A DNA stretch of 64,000 nucleotides from Devosiaceae bacterium (GTDB taxonomy: Bacteria > Pseudomonadota > Alphaproteobacteria > Rhizobiales > Devosiaceae): contig JAKISW010000009.1 of NCBI GenBank assembly GCA_021648375.1, positions 1-64,000 of the forward strand. The letters run 5' to 3'. Below are positions 51,651 to 59,800 of this stretch, piece after piece. Below the pieces are notes generated by a model that was not told the origin of the DNA, searched no databases, and was given only the letters and a program-made list of their open reading frames with translations. A program made the position numbers and the translations under genes. How positions within the stretch are numbered: the first letter of the stretch is position 1; each line of letters opens with the position of its first letter.

Positions 51651-52010
51651 TTACGCGGCCAAAAGGCGCTCAACTTCGTTCACCAGATCATTTAAGTGAA
51701 AAGGCTTGGATAAAACCGAAGCATCCTTTAGCGCATCACTATCAGGATTAAGAGCCACTGCGGCAAACCCGGTTATAAACATAACCTTTAAATCAGGGTC
51801 CAGTTCGGTAGCCCTTCGCGCCAGTTCAATGCCATCCATTTCAGGCATTACAATATCTGACAATAACAGGGAAAACGGCTCCTCACGCAAGCGCTCATAA
51901 GCTGACTTGCCATTATCGAATGAAACCACATCAAACCCGGCATTTTTTAAGGCCCTGGTGAGGAACTGGCGCATATCCGCGTCATCTTCTGCCAACAATA
52001 TTCTATTCAT
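51651..52010 (-). CDS. cpdR: Response regulator CpdR
   Basis: A 119-residue single-domain receiver, MNRILLAEDDADMRQFLTRA, with phosphoacceptor Asp in LLLSDIVMPEMDG, then TELDPDLKVMFITGFAAVAL and the Lys-containing VLSKPFH. This sequence is nearly invariant in CpdR, the regulator whose unphosphorylated form directs ClpXP-dependent proteolysis of CtrA and PdeA with RcdA and PopA. The neighbouring tRNA-Val and the divergent N-formylglutamate amidohydrolase are conserved in Hyphomicrobiales. The RcdA-family gene is at 15679. Confidence 0.93.
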   Translation of the reverse strand: MNRILLAEDDADMRQFLTRALKNAGFDVVSFDNGKSAYERLREEPFSLLLSDIVMPEMDGIELARRATELDPDLKVMFITGFAAVALNPDSDALKDASVLSKPFHLNDLVNEVERLLAA

Positions 52011-52230
52011 AAATCCCTCCGGCCGAAACCAATACTAAAACGCCGCAAATCATTTTAACCTACATGACCTGCAAAGCAAGCAATTACCATACGATGTTTA
52101 GGATCAAGACCTAATAAATTCATTAATTTGGTTGGACAAAATACCTTTTTGAAGGCACATTGCCGACCAAATAGATAAAAAATGGCATTTGTTGGGTCAA
52201 GGTCAGGACCTATTATATAACGGGGAATTT

Positions 52231-53139
52231 ATGCAATCGGATTTTGCTGACAGGCCAGCCTTTGAAACCATCCGCCCTAGGCGGCAAACGGCCCCTTTTG
52301 TCTTTAATTCCGCCCACTCCGGAACCGATTACCCGGAACGGTTCTTAAAAATGACCCGTCTGGACAGGTTTTCAATCCGCCAGTCAGAAGATACATTTGT
52401 TGATGAAATATTTGAGCGCGCGCCCTATCTGGGAGTGCCGCTGTTGCGCGCCCGATTTCCCCGCGCCTATCTGGATGTAAACCGCGAGCCCTATGAATTA
52501 GACCCTCAAATGTTTTGCGACCCCCTGCCCGCTCACCATAACACCGCATCCAAAAGAGTCGCGGCCGGACTTGGCACTTTGGCAAAAATCGTTGCCGAAA
52601 ATAAATCCATTTATCGCGAAAAGCTCACCCTGTCCGATGCCATGATGCGTATTCAGGGAATTTACAAACCCTATCATTCAACACTGCAAAATCTGCTTTC
52701 CCAGACCCTTAGCAGATTTGGAGTTGCCGTGCTTATTGATTGCCACTCCATGCCACCCCTTAATGACACCAAAAATTCTCGCGCGCCTCAAATTATTCTT
52801 GGTGATCGCTTTGGCACCACCTGCTCCCCTGCTCTGATTGATATGGCTGAAGACTTGTTTGTTGGTTTAGGGTTTATAGTTGCCCGCAACAAACCCTATG
52901 CAGGCGGTTTTATCACCCGCTCTTATGGCACCCCAAAGCATGGCATCCATGCCCTGCAGATAGAATTTTCACGCCATCTTTATATGAATGAAAGCACCAG
53001 ACGCGCCAACAAAAATTTTAACCTGATAAAAGAAGTGGCAACCAAATTGATCGAGCGCTTTATACAGATGGATTTTGACCTGGTTTCACAAAATCAAAAA
53101 CTCTACCCCAGCGACACTCAAAGCATAGCCGCCGAATAA
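52231..53139 (+). CDS. N-formylglutamate amidohydrolase family protein
   Basis: A 302-residue protein of the FGase fold (HutG2-like). NSAHSGTDYPERFL carries the conserved His-Ser-Gly-Asp, followed by ARFPRAYLDVNREPYELDP and later VLIDCHSMPP, which supply catalytic and metal-binding residues; the C-terminal LQIEFSRHLYMNE is typical. The family hydrolyses N-formyl-L-glutamate in histidine degradation; other substrates are possible, as no hut gene is near. The ATG 52231 has GGGGAATTT upstream; an earlier in-frame start at 52189 is less likely. The gene is divergent from cpdR. Confidence 0.88.
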   Translation: MQSDFADRPAFETIRPRRQTAPFVFNSAHSGTDYPERFLKMTRLDRFSIRQSEDTFVDEIFERAPYLGVPLLRARFPRAYLDVNREPYELDPQMFCDPLPAHHNTASKRVAAGLGTLAKIVAENKSIYREKLTLSDAMMRIQGIYKPYHSTLQNLLSQTLSRFGVAVLIDCHSMPPLNDTKNSRAPQIILGDRFGTTCSPALIDMAEDLFVGLGFIVARNKPYAGGFITRSYGTPKHGIHALQIEFSRHLYMNESTRRANKNFNLIKEVATKLIERFIQMDFDLVSQNQKLYPSDTQSIAAE

Positions 53140-53190
53140 TTTTGCAATCAAACTAAAAAAGCGAGTGTCCAAAGCGACCAAAGAGCTTCA

Positions 53191-53330
53191 AACAAAAAAA
53201 CGGGTCGCCGGAGCGACCAAAAACTTCAACTAAAAAAACGGGTCGCCGAAGCGACCCAGTAAGGGAGGAAAATGACGGTCGCATGTATAAGAATACCGCC
53301 AATTGTCATGCACTATTGGCAGTGAACTGA
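53191..53330 (-). ncRNA. Candidate small RNA with CCUCCC anti-SD and tandem UUCG terminators
   Basis: On the minus strand, UUCCUCCCUU (53270-53261) is followed by the terminator GGGUCGC-UUCG-GCGACCC (53257-53240) and seven U, then by a second terminator GGUCGC-UCCG-GCGACC (53218-53203) and seven U, and a weaker third near 53160. No minus-strand gene ends here. The anti-SD next to a terminator is like known alphaproteobacterial sRNAs (cuckoo/alpha-r14 style). The plus strand has an SD and 17-codon reading frame (53272-53325), probably incidental. The 5' end near 53330 is a guess. The rest of the gap 53140-53463 shows no feature. Confidence 0.5.
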
Positions 53331-53463
53331 TTTGCTCTAACAAGCAAGATAAAGTACCTGAAAACTAAATATTGCCCCAACACTGTTGCAAAAATGAATC
53401 ACTTTTATTTACTGTAATTCATACCCATTCTCATTTAAACAATTGAATATAAAAAGAAAACTC

Positions 53464-54285
53464 ATGGATATAAGTACCAATACTAGCATCATCCACAACA
53501 TTGAAGAAACTGCATTTGAGCGCACATTACTTGATGCGATCAATGCTGCTGCCAAGGTTACCCTGCCAGCTTTTCGCTCAGGGTTAAGCGTTGATAACAA
53601 GCTTGATGAAGGGTTTGACCCGGTAACTCAGGCTGATAAAGAAGCCGAACAAGTCATCCGCCAGGTTATCGAAGGTGCGTTCCCCCACCACATGATAATT
53701 GGAGAAGAGCACGCAACCAAACAAACCGACAGTCCATTTTCATGGATTATTGACCCGATTGACGGCACCAGAGCCTTTATAACCGGCGTGCCGGTGTGGG
53801 GCACCTTGATCGGGATCGCCCATAAAGAAAAAATCTTTGCAGGCATTATGGCCCAACCATTTACCGGGGAAGTTTTTTTGGGTCTTGGCAGCAAAAGCAC
53901 CTATTCTCGTTTTGGATCAGACCCAAAAAACCTGACCACCAGCAAAGTTCAAAACCTTGATGAAGCTCGCCTGATGACCACAACCCCAGCACTGTTTGAA
54001 GGTGAACAATTACAGGCCTACCTAAATCTGGAAAAACAGGTTCGTCTGGCCCGCTATGGGTGTGATTGTTACGCCTATTGCCTATTGGCAGCCGGGGAGA
54101 TTGATCTTGTTGTTGAGGCGGGTCTCAATATTTATGATATTGCAGCTTTAATACCCATTATTGAAAATGCCGGTGGCACTATCACCACTTTTGACGGTTC
54201 TCCGGCTGATAAGGGCGGCAATATTATTGCCGCAGCCACCCCGCAATTACACCGCGCCGCCATGGATATAATGGCGAAAAAGTGA
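53464..54285 (+). CDS. hisN: Histidinol-phosphatase-like inositol monophosphatase family protein
   Basis: A 273-residue Mg-dependent phosphatase with EEHA, DPIDGTRAFITGVPVWGTLIG and C-terminal YDIAALIPIIENAGG. The sequence DPIDGTRAFITG is the form found in HisN-type histidinol-phosphate phosphatases rather than in SuhB. So a role in histidine synthesis is likely but not certain. The ATG 53464 is used in preference to TTG 53443 because it begins the first helix. It follows the sRNA region and precedes the convergent lysophospholipase. Confidence 0.85.
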   Translation: MDISTNTSIIHNIEETAFERTLLDAINAAAKVTLPAFRSGLSVDNKLDEGFDPVTQADKEAEQVIRQVIEGAFPHHMIIGEEHATKQTDSPFSWIIDPIDGTRAFITGVPVWGTLIGIAHKEKIFAGIMAQPFTGEVFLGLGSKSTYSRFGSDPKNLTTSKVQNLDEARLMTTTPALFEGEQLQAYLNLEKQVRLARYGCDCYAYCLLAAGEIDLVVEAGLNIYDIAALIPIIENAGGTITTFDGSPADKGGNIIAAATPQLHRAAMDIMAKK

Positions 54286-54302
54286 ATTTTTAAACCCCGC
54301 CA

Positions 54303-55280
54303 CTAAGCAGGCGTCTGCTCGGTTATAAAAGCATCAAAGGCCGCAAAAACCTGTTCGCGAATTTCATCATTTTCCATAAACAATTCATGGCGGGCATGGG
54401 CAATCACCGCATGACGCCCCGAACGCATGCGCAAACCAAGCTCCTCGATCGCTGCAGTTGAAACAACCTTGTCCCGAGCTGCAGCCAACATCAAAACGGG
54501 TGTTTTAATCCGAGCTGGAAAGTCATCCGATCTGGCTTTTGCCATAGCCCTCATCGCCGCACTTAACCAGCGAAACGAAGGGGCGGAAATTGCCAGATCC
54601 GGGCATTTTTCATAAATGTCCACCACTCGCATATAGCGGGTAAAATCTGACGTTAATTCATTGCCTGGGAAACTCTCACTACTTGGCGAGCGATCATCTT
54701 TTCGCCCCGCCGCCATTTGCCCAAACCCAAAAAAACACAAAGCTTCTGCAACATTTGCCATGGCAGAAAGTCCCAAAGGCATACTATCCAACGACAACAT
54801 GGGAGCACTTAAAAACAACCGCTCAAACATCAACCGGTTGCGAGAAGCCGCCAGCAGCGAAACAAATGCCCCCATGGAATGGCCAACGAGATTAAATGGC
54901 GGCGGACAATCGGGCAGCAATATCTGCGAATAAAAATTCTCCAGATCAATTATATAATCATCAAATCTTTCCACATAACCAAGTCGGTGATTGCTCACTA
55001 ACCGGTCTGACCCCCCCTGTCCGCGCCAGTCAAATGTTGCAACATTAAATCCGCGTGATTGAAAATTGGCAATGGTTTCATAGTATTTTTCAATAAATTC
55101 TGAGCGCCCGTGCACCAGACAAATAGTGCCTTTGCTTACGCCGGATGTTTTAGGCCAAAGAGCGTATCGCAGACGCACATTATCCTGAGTTTTGAAAAAC
55201 CCTGCCTTTGCCCCTTGAGGAATTGGATTGGAAGCGGTTTCGCACAATTTGGCACCACCAGGGTCAACAATATTTGCCAT
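54303..55280 (-). CDS. Alpha/beta hydrolase, lysophospholipase/monoacylglycerol lipase type (PldB-like)
   Basis: A 325-residue hydrolase of the serine aminopeptidase S33/PldB group. The nucleophile is Ser in VGHSMGAFVSLLAA, the acid is in AARDKVVSTAA and the base His in HARHELFMEND; the N-terminal oxyanion loop is VHGRSEFIEKYYE. No signal peptide. It may hydrolyse lysophospholipids or monoacylglycerols in the cytosol. It converges with the hisN-like gene (17-bp gap). Confidence 0.85.
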   Translation of the reverse strand: MANIVDPGGAKLCETASNPIPQGAKAGFFKTQDNVRLRYALWPKTSGVSKGTICLVHGRSEFIEKYYETIANFQSRGFNVATFDWRGQGGSDRLVSNHRLGYVERFDDYIIDLENFYSQILLPDCPPPFNLVGHSMGAFVSLLAASRNRLMFERLFLSAPMLSLDSMPLGLSAMANVAEALCFFGFGQMAAGRKDDRSPSSESFPGNELTSDFTRYMRVVDIYEKCPDLAISAPSFRWLSAAMRAMAKARSDDFPARIKTPVLMLAAARDKVVSTAAIEELGLRMRSGRHAVIAHARHELFMENDEIREQVFAAFDAFITEQTPA

Positions 55281-55405
55281 TCAAACATTCCACAAATAAT
55301 TTTGCCTGCAGGTTTTTAAACCCGGCCAAAGCACACAACAGGTCACATAGATTGCCTGTTTAAGCAAAGCCCTGCAAATCTTCAACAGTTCAAATATAAT
55401 ATATC

Positions 55406-55462
55406 GCCAATAATTGCCAAACTGTCGCCAAGTTGCTGCCAAGCTACTGCCAGCTACTGCAA
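55406..55462 (+). repeat. Phased GCCAA repeat
   Basis: GCCAA or its close form occurs at 55406, 55416, 55427, 55438, 55449 and 55459, i.e. every 10-11 bp, in the 579-bp gap 55281-55859. The intervening bases are degenerate (AATT, ACTGTC, GTTGCT, GCTACT). Such helical phasing may create bent DNA or a multi-site protein target, or simply be a decayed tandem repeat. Confidence 0.6.
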
Positions 55463-55516
55463 TGAAATAAGGCCGACATTAAGCCAGACAGAGCTGACAA
55501 AATGCCGACCTTGGAG

Positions 55517-55558
55517 AAGGCAGCCCCCATGCGGGGGGCGGGTGATAGGGACCGCCTT
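55517..55558. other. GC-rich hairpin structure between hydrolase and hsp20, unassigned
   Basis: An outer helix AAGGC (55517) with GCCTT (55554) encloses a perfect CCCCC-ATGC-GGGGG hairpin at 55524-55537. It stands out against the AT-rich surroundings. It matches no RNA family I recognise. The remaining gap on both sides shows only the phased repeat and the hsp20 promoter and leader. Confidence 0.35.
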
Positions 55559-55713
55559 TAATGTGCATGATAAATGCGTGATCAAACGCCTCATTGAGTG
55601 CACAATAACAATCTAGCCAATAGTTCCTGAACCCGCCCCGAGCACATCGTTCATTTATCGTTCATAAAAATATTTAGTGAAATTACAGCCCTAAAATTCC
55701 TTATCCCTGCACT

Positions 55714-55745
55714 CTTGCAAATCAAAAAAACCTTCCCACATTTAT
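55714..55745 (+). promoter_or_regulatory. RpoH-type heat-shock promoter for hsp20
   Basis: CTTGCAA (55714-55720) and CCCACATTTAT (55735-55745) are separated by 14 bp, close to the sigma-32 consensus CTTGAAA and CCCCATNTA. The predicted transcription start near 55752 would yield a leader of about 110 nt. Confidence 0.55.
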
Positions 55746-55747
55746 CG

Positions 55748-55859
55748 GGTCGGCCGGACTGATCCGGCGACCGCGACTTTTTTAACGACTTGCCTAATAT
55801 TGGGAGTCTCAGATTGGTCGCTCCAATGTTGCTCAACTTCAAAGCAAGGAGAACATGCT
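55748..55859 (+). promoter_or_regulatory. Candidate ROSE-type RNA thermometer in the hsp20 leader
   Basis: The leader can form three hairpins in series: GTCGGCCGGA/TCCGGCGAC (55748-55771), ATTGG/CCAAT (55813-55827), and TTGCT pairing with AGCAA next to the Shine-Dalgarno AAGGAG (about 55829-55851). The last would mask the ribosome site at low temperature, as in rhizobial ROSE elements, where a U(U/C)GCU segment pairs with the SD. ATG 55860 lies 8 nt after. Confidence 0.55.
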
Positions 55860-56324
55860 ATGCAAACCTTTGATTTTTCACCGTTTTATCGTTCAACAGT
55901 CGGATTCGACCGCCTGTTTTCAACCCTTGACGGCCTTAACGTCCAGGAAACAAAATCCGCCTACCCTCCCTATAATATCGAGCGCACCGGCGATGATACC
56001 TATCGCATAAGCGTCGCTGTCGCCGGGTTTTCCAAAGATGAAATTTCCATCCAGACCAAGGAAAACAATCTGGTAATCAAGGGCGGAAAATCCGAACAGG
56101 AAAATGCCGAACGTGAATTTTTGCACCGGGGCATTGCTGAGCGGGCCTTTGATTTAAGGTTCCAGCTTGCCGATTATGTGGAAGTGAATTCCGCCATTGT
56201 AGAAAATGGTTTGCTGCATCTGGAACTTAAACGCGAATTGCCCGAGAGCAAAAAACCGCGCCAGATAGAAATTAGCAGCGCTGACAAACCTCAAACTATC
56301 GAGAAAAAAGCTGCTGCTAACTAA
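55860..56324 (+). CDS. Small heat shock protein Hsp20
   Basis: A 154-residue ATP-independent chaperone of the IbpA class. The N-terminus FDFSPFYRSTVGFDRLFSTL is the IbpA pattern, followed by the alpha-crystallin domain at about 38-130 (YNIERTGDDTYRISVAVAGF, GIAERAFDLRF, ENGLLHLELKRELPE) and a short tail with the I-x-I-like IEIS motif. It prevents aggregation of unfolded proteins. The leader and promoter suggest heat induction by both transcription and RNA melting. A hairpin follows at 56371. Confidence 0.93.
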   Translation: MQTFDFSPFYRSTVGFDRLFSTLDGLNVQETKSAYPPYNIERTGDDTYRISVAVAGFSKDEISIQTKENNLVIKGGKSEQENAEREFLHRGIAERAFDLRFQLADYVEVNSAIVENGLLHLELKRELPESKKPRQIEISSADKPQTIEKKAAAN

Positions 56325-56370
56325 AGGCAAGACTTAAAGTCTCATCCTTTTTCCCCAATCAATATACCAC

Positions 56371-56398
56371 GCAAGGCCCCCAGAATTCGGGGCCTTGC
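56371..56398. terminator. Hairpin after hsp20, possible terminator
   Basis: GCAAGGCCCC and GGGGCCTTGC form a perfect 10-bp stem with an 8-nt loop about 45 bp after the hsp20 stop. There is no T-run on either side, so termination is uncertain. Confidence 0.5.
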
Positions 56399-56683
56399 TG
56401 CTATTTGGCACTATAATGTTAGCTCCATGCTTGCCCGGCCGGATAAAATCTGGCATTGTGAAGGCAATAGGACAGCAATATTGTCTAATCTAGCAGGTTA
56501 CTTGGCTGTTTAGCAGGCATTTCCGTTTGATTTCGCAGATTAAAGTCCAGCGCATAAATAACAACAATATCAATGCGCATCCCCGAGCGAGCAGAAATTT
56601 TTTAGTTTTTGCCCAATCGGCCAGCACGGTTTTTCGAGCTGGAAGTGGCCGTTGAGGAGCATAGCCACTAAAACAAATAGATG

Positions 56684-56738
56684 AGACGTTTTTCGTCTCG
56701 AGCCGTACAAGTTGTGCGACCCGAGCGGAAAAACGTCT
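56684..56738. repeat. 55-bp extended inverted repeat in the gltB leader
   Basis: AGACGTTTTTC (56684-56694) pairs with GAAAAACGTCT (56728-56738); inside, CTCG/CGAG and CGTACAA/TTGTGCG continue the symmetry, so nearly the whole 55 bp is self-complementary. It lies about 90 bp before the gltB ATG. The 56325-56826 gap otherwise contains only the hairpin at 56371. Confidence 0.7.
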
Positions 56739-56826
56739 TTGTGGGCAAATGCTACATGGACAAGTGCAAACAGTAATTTGGTTCGCTTCCATACGGCGAA
56801 ATACAAGAATTAGAGGGCGGTTAACA

Positions 56827-59800
56827 ATGGCCAAAATCAACGATATAAAAATCAACAATGTTGAGAACAAATCAGACAGGCAGGAAACCGTGCAACGTCC
56901 CCTGCAAACAACCCCTCATATTCGCCCTGATGCCTGTGGCCTTTATAATCCCGCCAACGAACATGATGCCTGTGGCCTTGGCCTGGTTGCCAATATTCAT
57001 AATAAAAAATCCCACGACATTGTCGAAAAAGGGTTGGAAATTCTAGTCAACCTAACCCATCGCGGCGCTGTTGGTGCAGATCCCTTGATGGGCGATGGCG
57101 CCGGCATGCTGGTGCAGATGCCCCATCAGTTTTTTAAAAAAACAACAGATTTTAATCTGCCACCGGCGGGTGAATATGCAGTTGCCATGATTTTTTATCC
57201 CAACGACACGGCCCTTCGTGATCGCTGTAATATTTCTCTAACCTCAGCGCTTGCCAGCGAAGGTTTAGAGATTTTGGGCACACGAAAAGTCCCCTTTGAC
57301 ACAGGCGAGCTATCCCAAAATGTCATAAATACCAAGCCGATAATCGAGCAGATATTTATCGCCCGCCCCAAAGATATGTCCGAAGAAGCGTTCGAAACGA
57401 AATTATTAATCACCCGCAAGGTCATCTCCAACACCATTTATGGGGCCATTCCAGAAGCTGATAATGATAATGGCTTTTATATCGTCTCGTTTTCCGCCCG
57501 CACCATTGTTTATAAGGGCATGTTTTTGGCCTATCAGCTGGGCGCGTTTTACCCCGACTTATCGGACCCGGATTTCACCTCGGCGCTGGCGTTGATCCAT
57601 CAGCGTTTTTCCACAAATACTTTCCCAAGCTGGAAGCTGGCCCACCCCTATCGCATGACGGCCCATAATGGTGAAATCAACACCATTCGCTCCAATGTAA
57701 ACTGGATGGCGGCCCGTCAGGCCTCCGTTGCCTCCGACAGGTTTGGCGATGACATTTCCAAAATCTGGCCCGTATCCTATGAGGGTCAGTCAGATACCGC
57801 CTGTTTTGATAATGCCTTAGAATTTTTGGTGCGCGGCGGCTATTCCCTGCCCCACGCTGCAATGATGCTGATCCCCGAAGCCTGGGCCGGTAATCCGCTA
57901 ATGGATGAAACCAGACGCGCTTTTTATGAATATCATGCAGCATTGATGGAACCATGGGATGGCCCGGCCTCCATGGCCTTATCCGACGGTAATCAGATTG
58001 TGGCCACCCTTGATCGCAATGGTTTAAGGCCGGCCCGCTATTTCGTCACCAAAGACGGTCTGGTTGTATTGGCTTCAGAAGCTGGCACCCTAAAAGTCCC
58101 CGAAGAGGATATTGTTGAAAAATGGCGCTTGCAGCCCGGAAAAATGCTGCTGATTGATCTAAAAGAGGGTCGCATCATTGCTGACGATGAAATCAAGCAA
58201 TCCCTTGCCTCTTCTAATCCCTATCCAAAATGGCTGGCCCGCACCCAGATTGTGCTCGAAGAACTGCCCGATGTGTTGCCCCAGGCTCCAAAGACATTTG
58301 AGAGCCTTCTGGATCGCCAGCAGGCCTTTGGATATACACAAGAAGACATCAAAGTATTGCTCACCCCCATGGCCTGCACGGGGCAGGAACCCCTTGGTTC
58401 CATGGGCACCGACACTCCAATTTCTGCCCTCTCGCAAAAATCAAAACTGCTTTATACCTATTTCAAGCAGAATTTTGCTCAGGTCACCAATCCACCTATT
58501 GATCCGATTCGCGAAGAATCGGTGATGTCGCTGGTGTCTTTTATTGGTCCGCGCCCCAACCTGTTTGATCTTAAGGGTCTGTCCCGCGTTAAGCGCCTAG
58601 AAGTGCGCCAGCCCATTCTCACCAACGAGGATCTGGAAAAAATCCGCACCATTGGCGACATTGCCGATAATCAGTTCCGCACCACAACTCTTGATATCAC
58701 CTATTCAACAAACACCGATATTGATGGAGAAAATTCCGGCTCTGATATGGACGAAGCCTTGGCCAATCTATGTAAGATGGCTGAAAAAAGAGTTCTCGAC
58801 GGCGACAATATCATTATCCTTTCTGATCGTTTGATCAGGGCCGACCGTATCGCCATTCCCGCTTTGCTGGCCACCGCCGCTGTGCATCACCACCTTATCC
58901 GCAAAGGGCTTCGCACCTCTTCGGGCTTGGTGATTGAAACCGGCGAAGCGCGCGAAATTCACCATTTTGCCGTTCTGGCCGGTTATGGTGCCGAAGCAAT
59001 CAACCCCTATCTGGCTTTTGAAACTTTGTCTGCCATGCAGGCCGAGGGCAAACTTCCCCCCGAAGTTGACGACAGGGAAGTTGTGCATCGCTACATTAAA
59101 TCCGTAGGCAAAGGCCTGCTCAAAGTAATGTCCAAAATGGGCATTTCCACCTATCAATCCTATTGCGGCGCTCAGGTTTTTGACGCTGTTGGCTTATCGC
59201 AAAAATTTGTCGACCGGTTTTTCCTTGGCACCGCCACTTCCATTGAAGGTGTGTCTCTTAAAGAAGTCGCAACCGAAACCAAACTCCGCCATGATCGGGC
59301 CTTTGGTGACAAACTATCCCTGCGCAAATCCCTTGAATTTGGCGGCGAGTTTGCCATTCGCACCCGTGGCGAGGTTCACGCATGGAACGCGACCACAGTT
59401 TCGCACTTACAACATGCGGTTCGATCAAATTCTTCTGAAAAATATGAAGAATTTGCCAATGCGATAAACTCCAGCTCCAAAGACCTGTTTAATATCCGCT
59501 CCCTGTTTCGCATCAAAGATGCCAGCGAACTTGGCCGCAAACCTATTGATATTTCTGAAGTTGAACCGGCAAAAGACATTGTTAAACGCTTTGCCACCGG
59601 TGCCATGTCCTATGGTTCTATCAGCCGCGAGGCCCACACAAATCTGGCCATCGCCATGAACTCCATGGGAGCAAAATCCAACACCGGCGAGGGCGGCGAA
59701 GAGCCGGATCGCTTTGTGCCAAAAAGCGATGGAACTTCCATGCGCTCGGCCATCAAACAGGTTGCGTCCGGCCGTTTTGGGGTAACTACCGAATATCTGG

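Noticed and set aside
53272..53325. 17-codon reading frame with a perfect AGGGAGG ribosome site
   Set aside because: The AGGGAGG is the exact complement of the CCUCCC of the minus-strand sRNA candidate, and the peptide has no recognisable features. A short leader peptide remains possible.
55490..55560. Possible riboswitch or SRP RNA before hsp20
   Set aside because: The conserved SRP loop and known riboswitch cores are not present; kept only as an unassigned hairpin.
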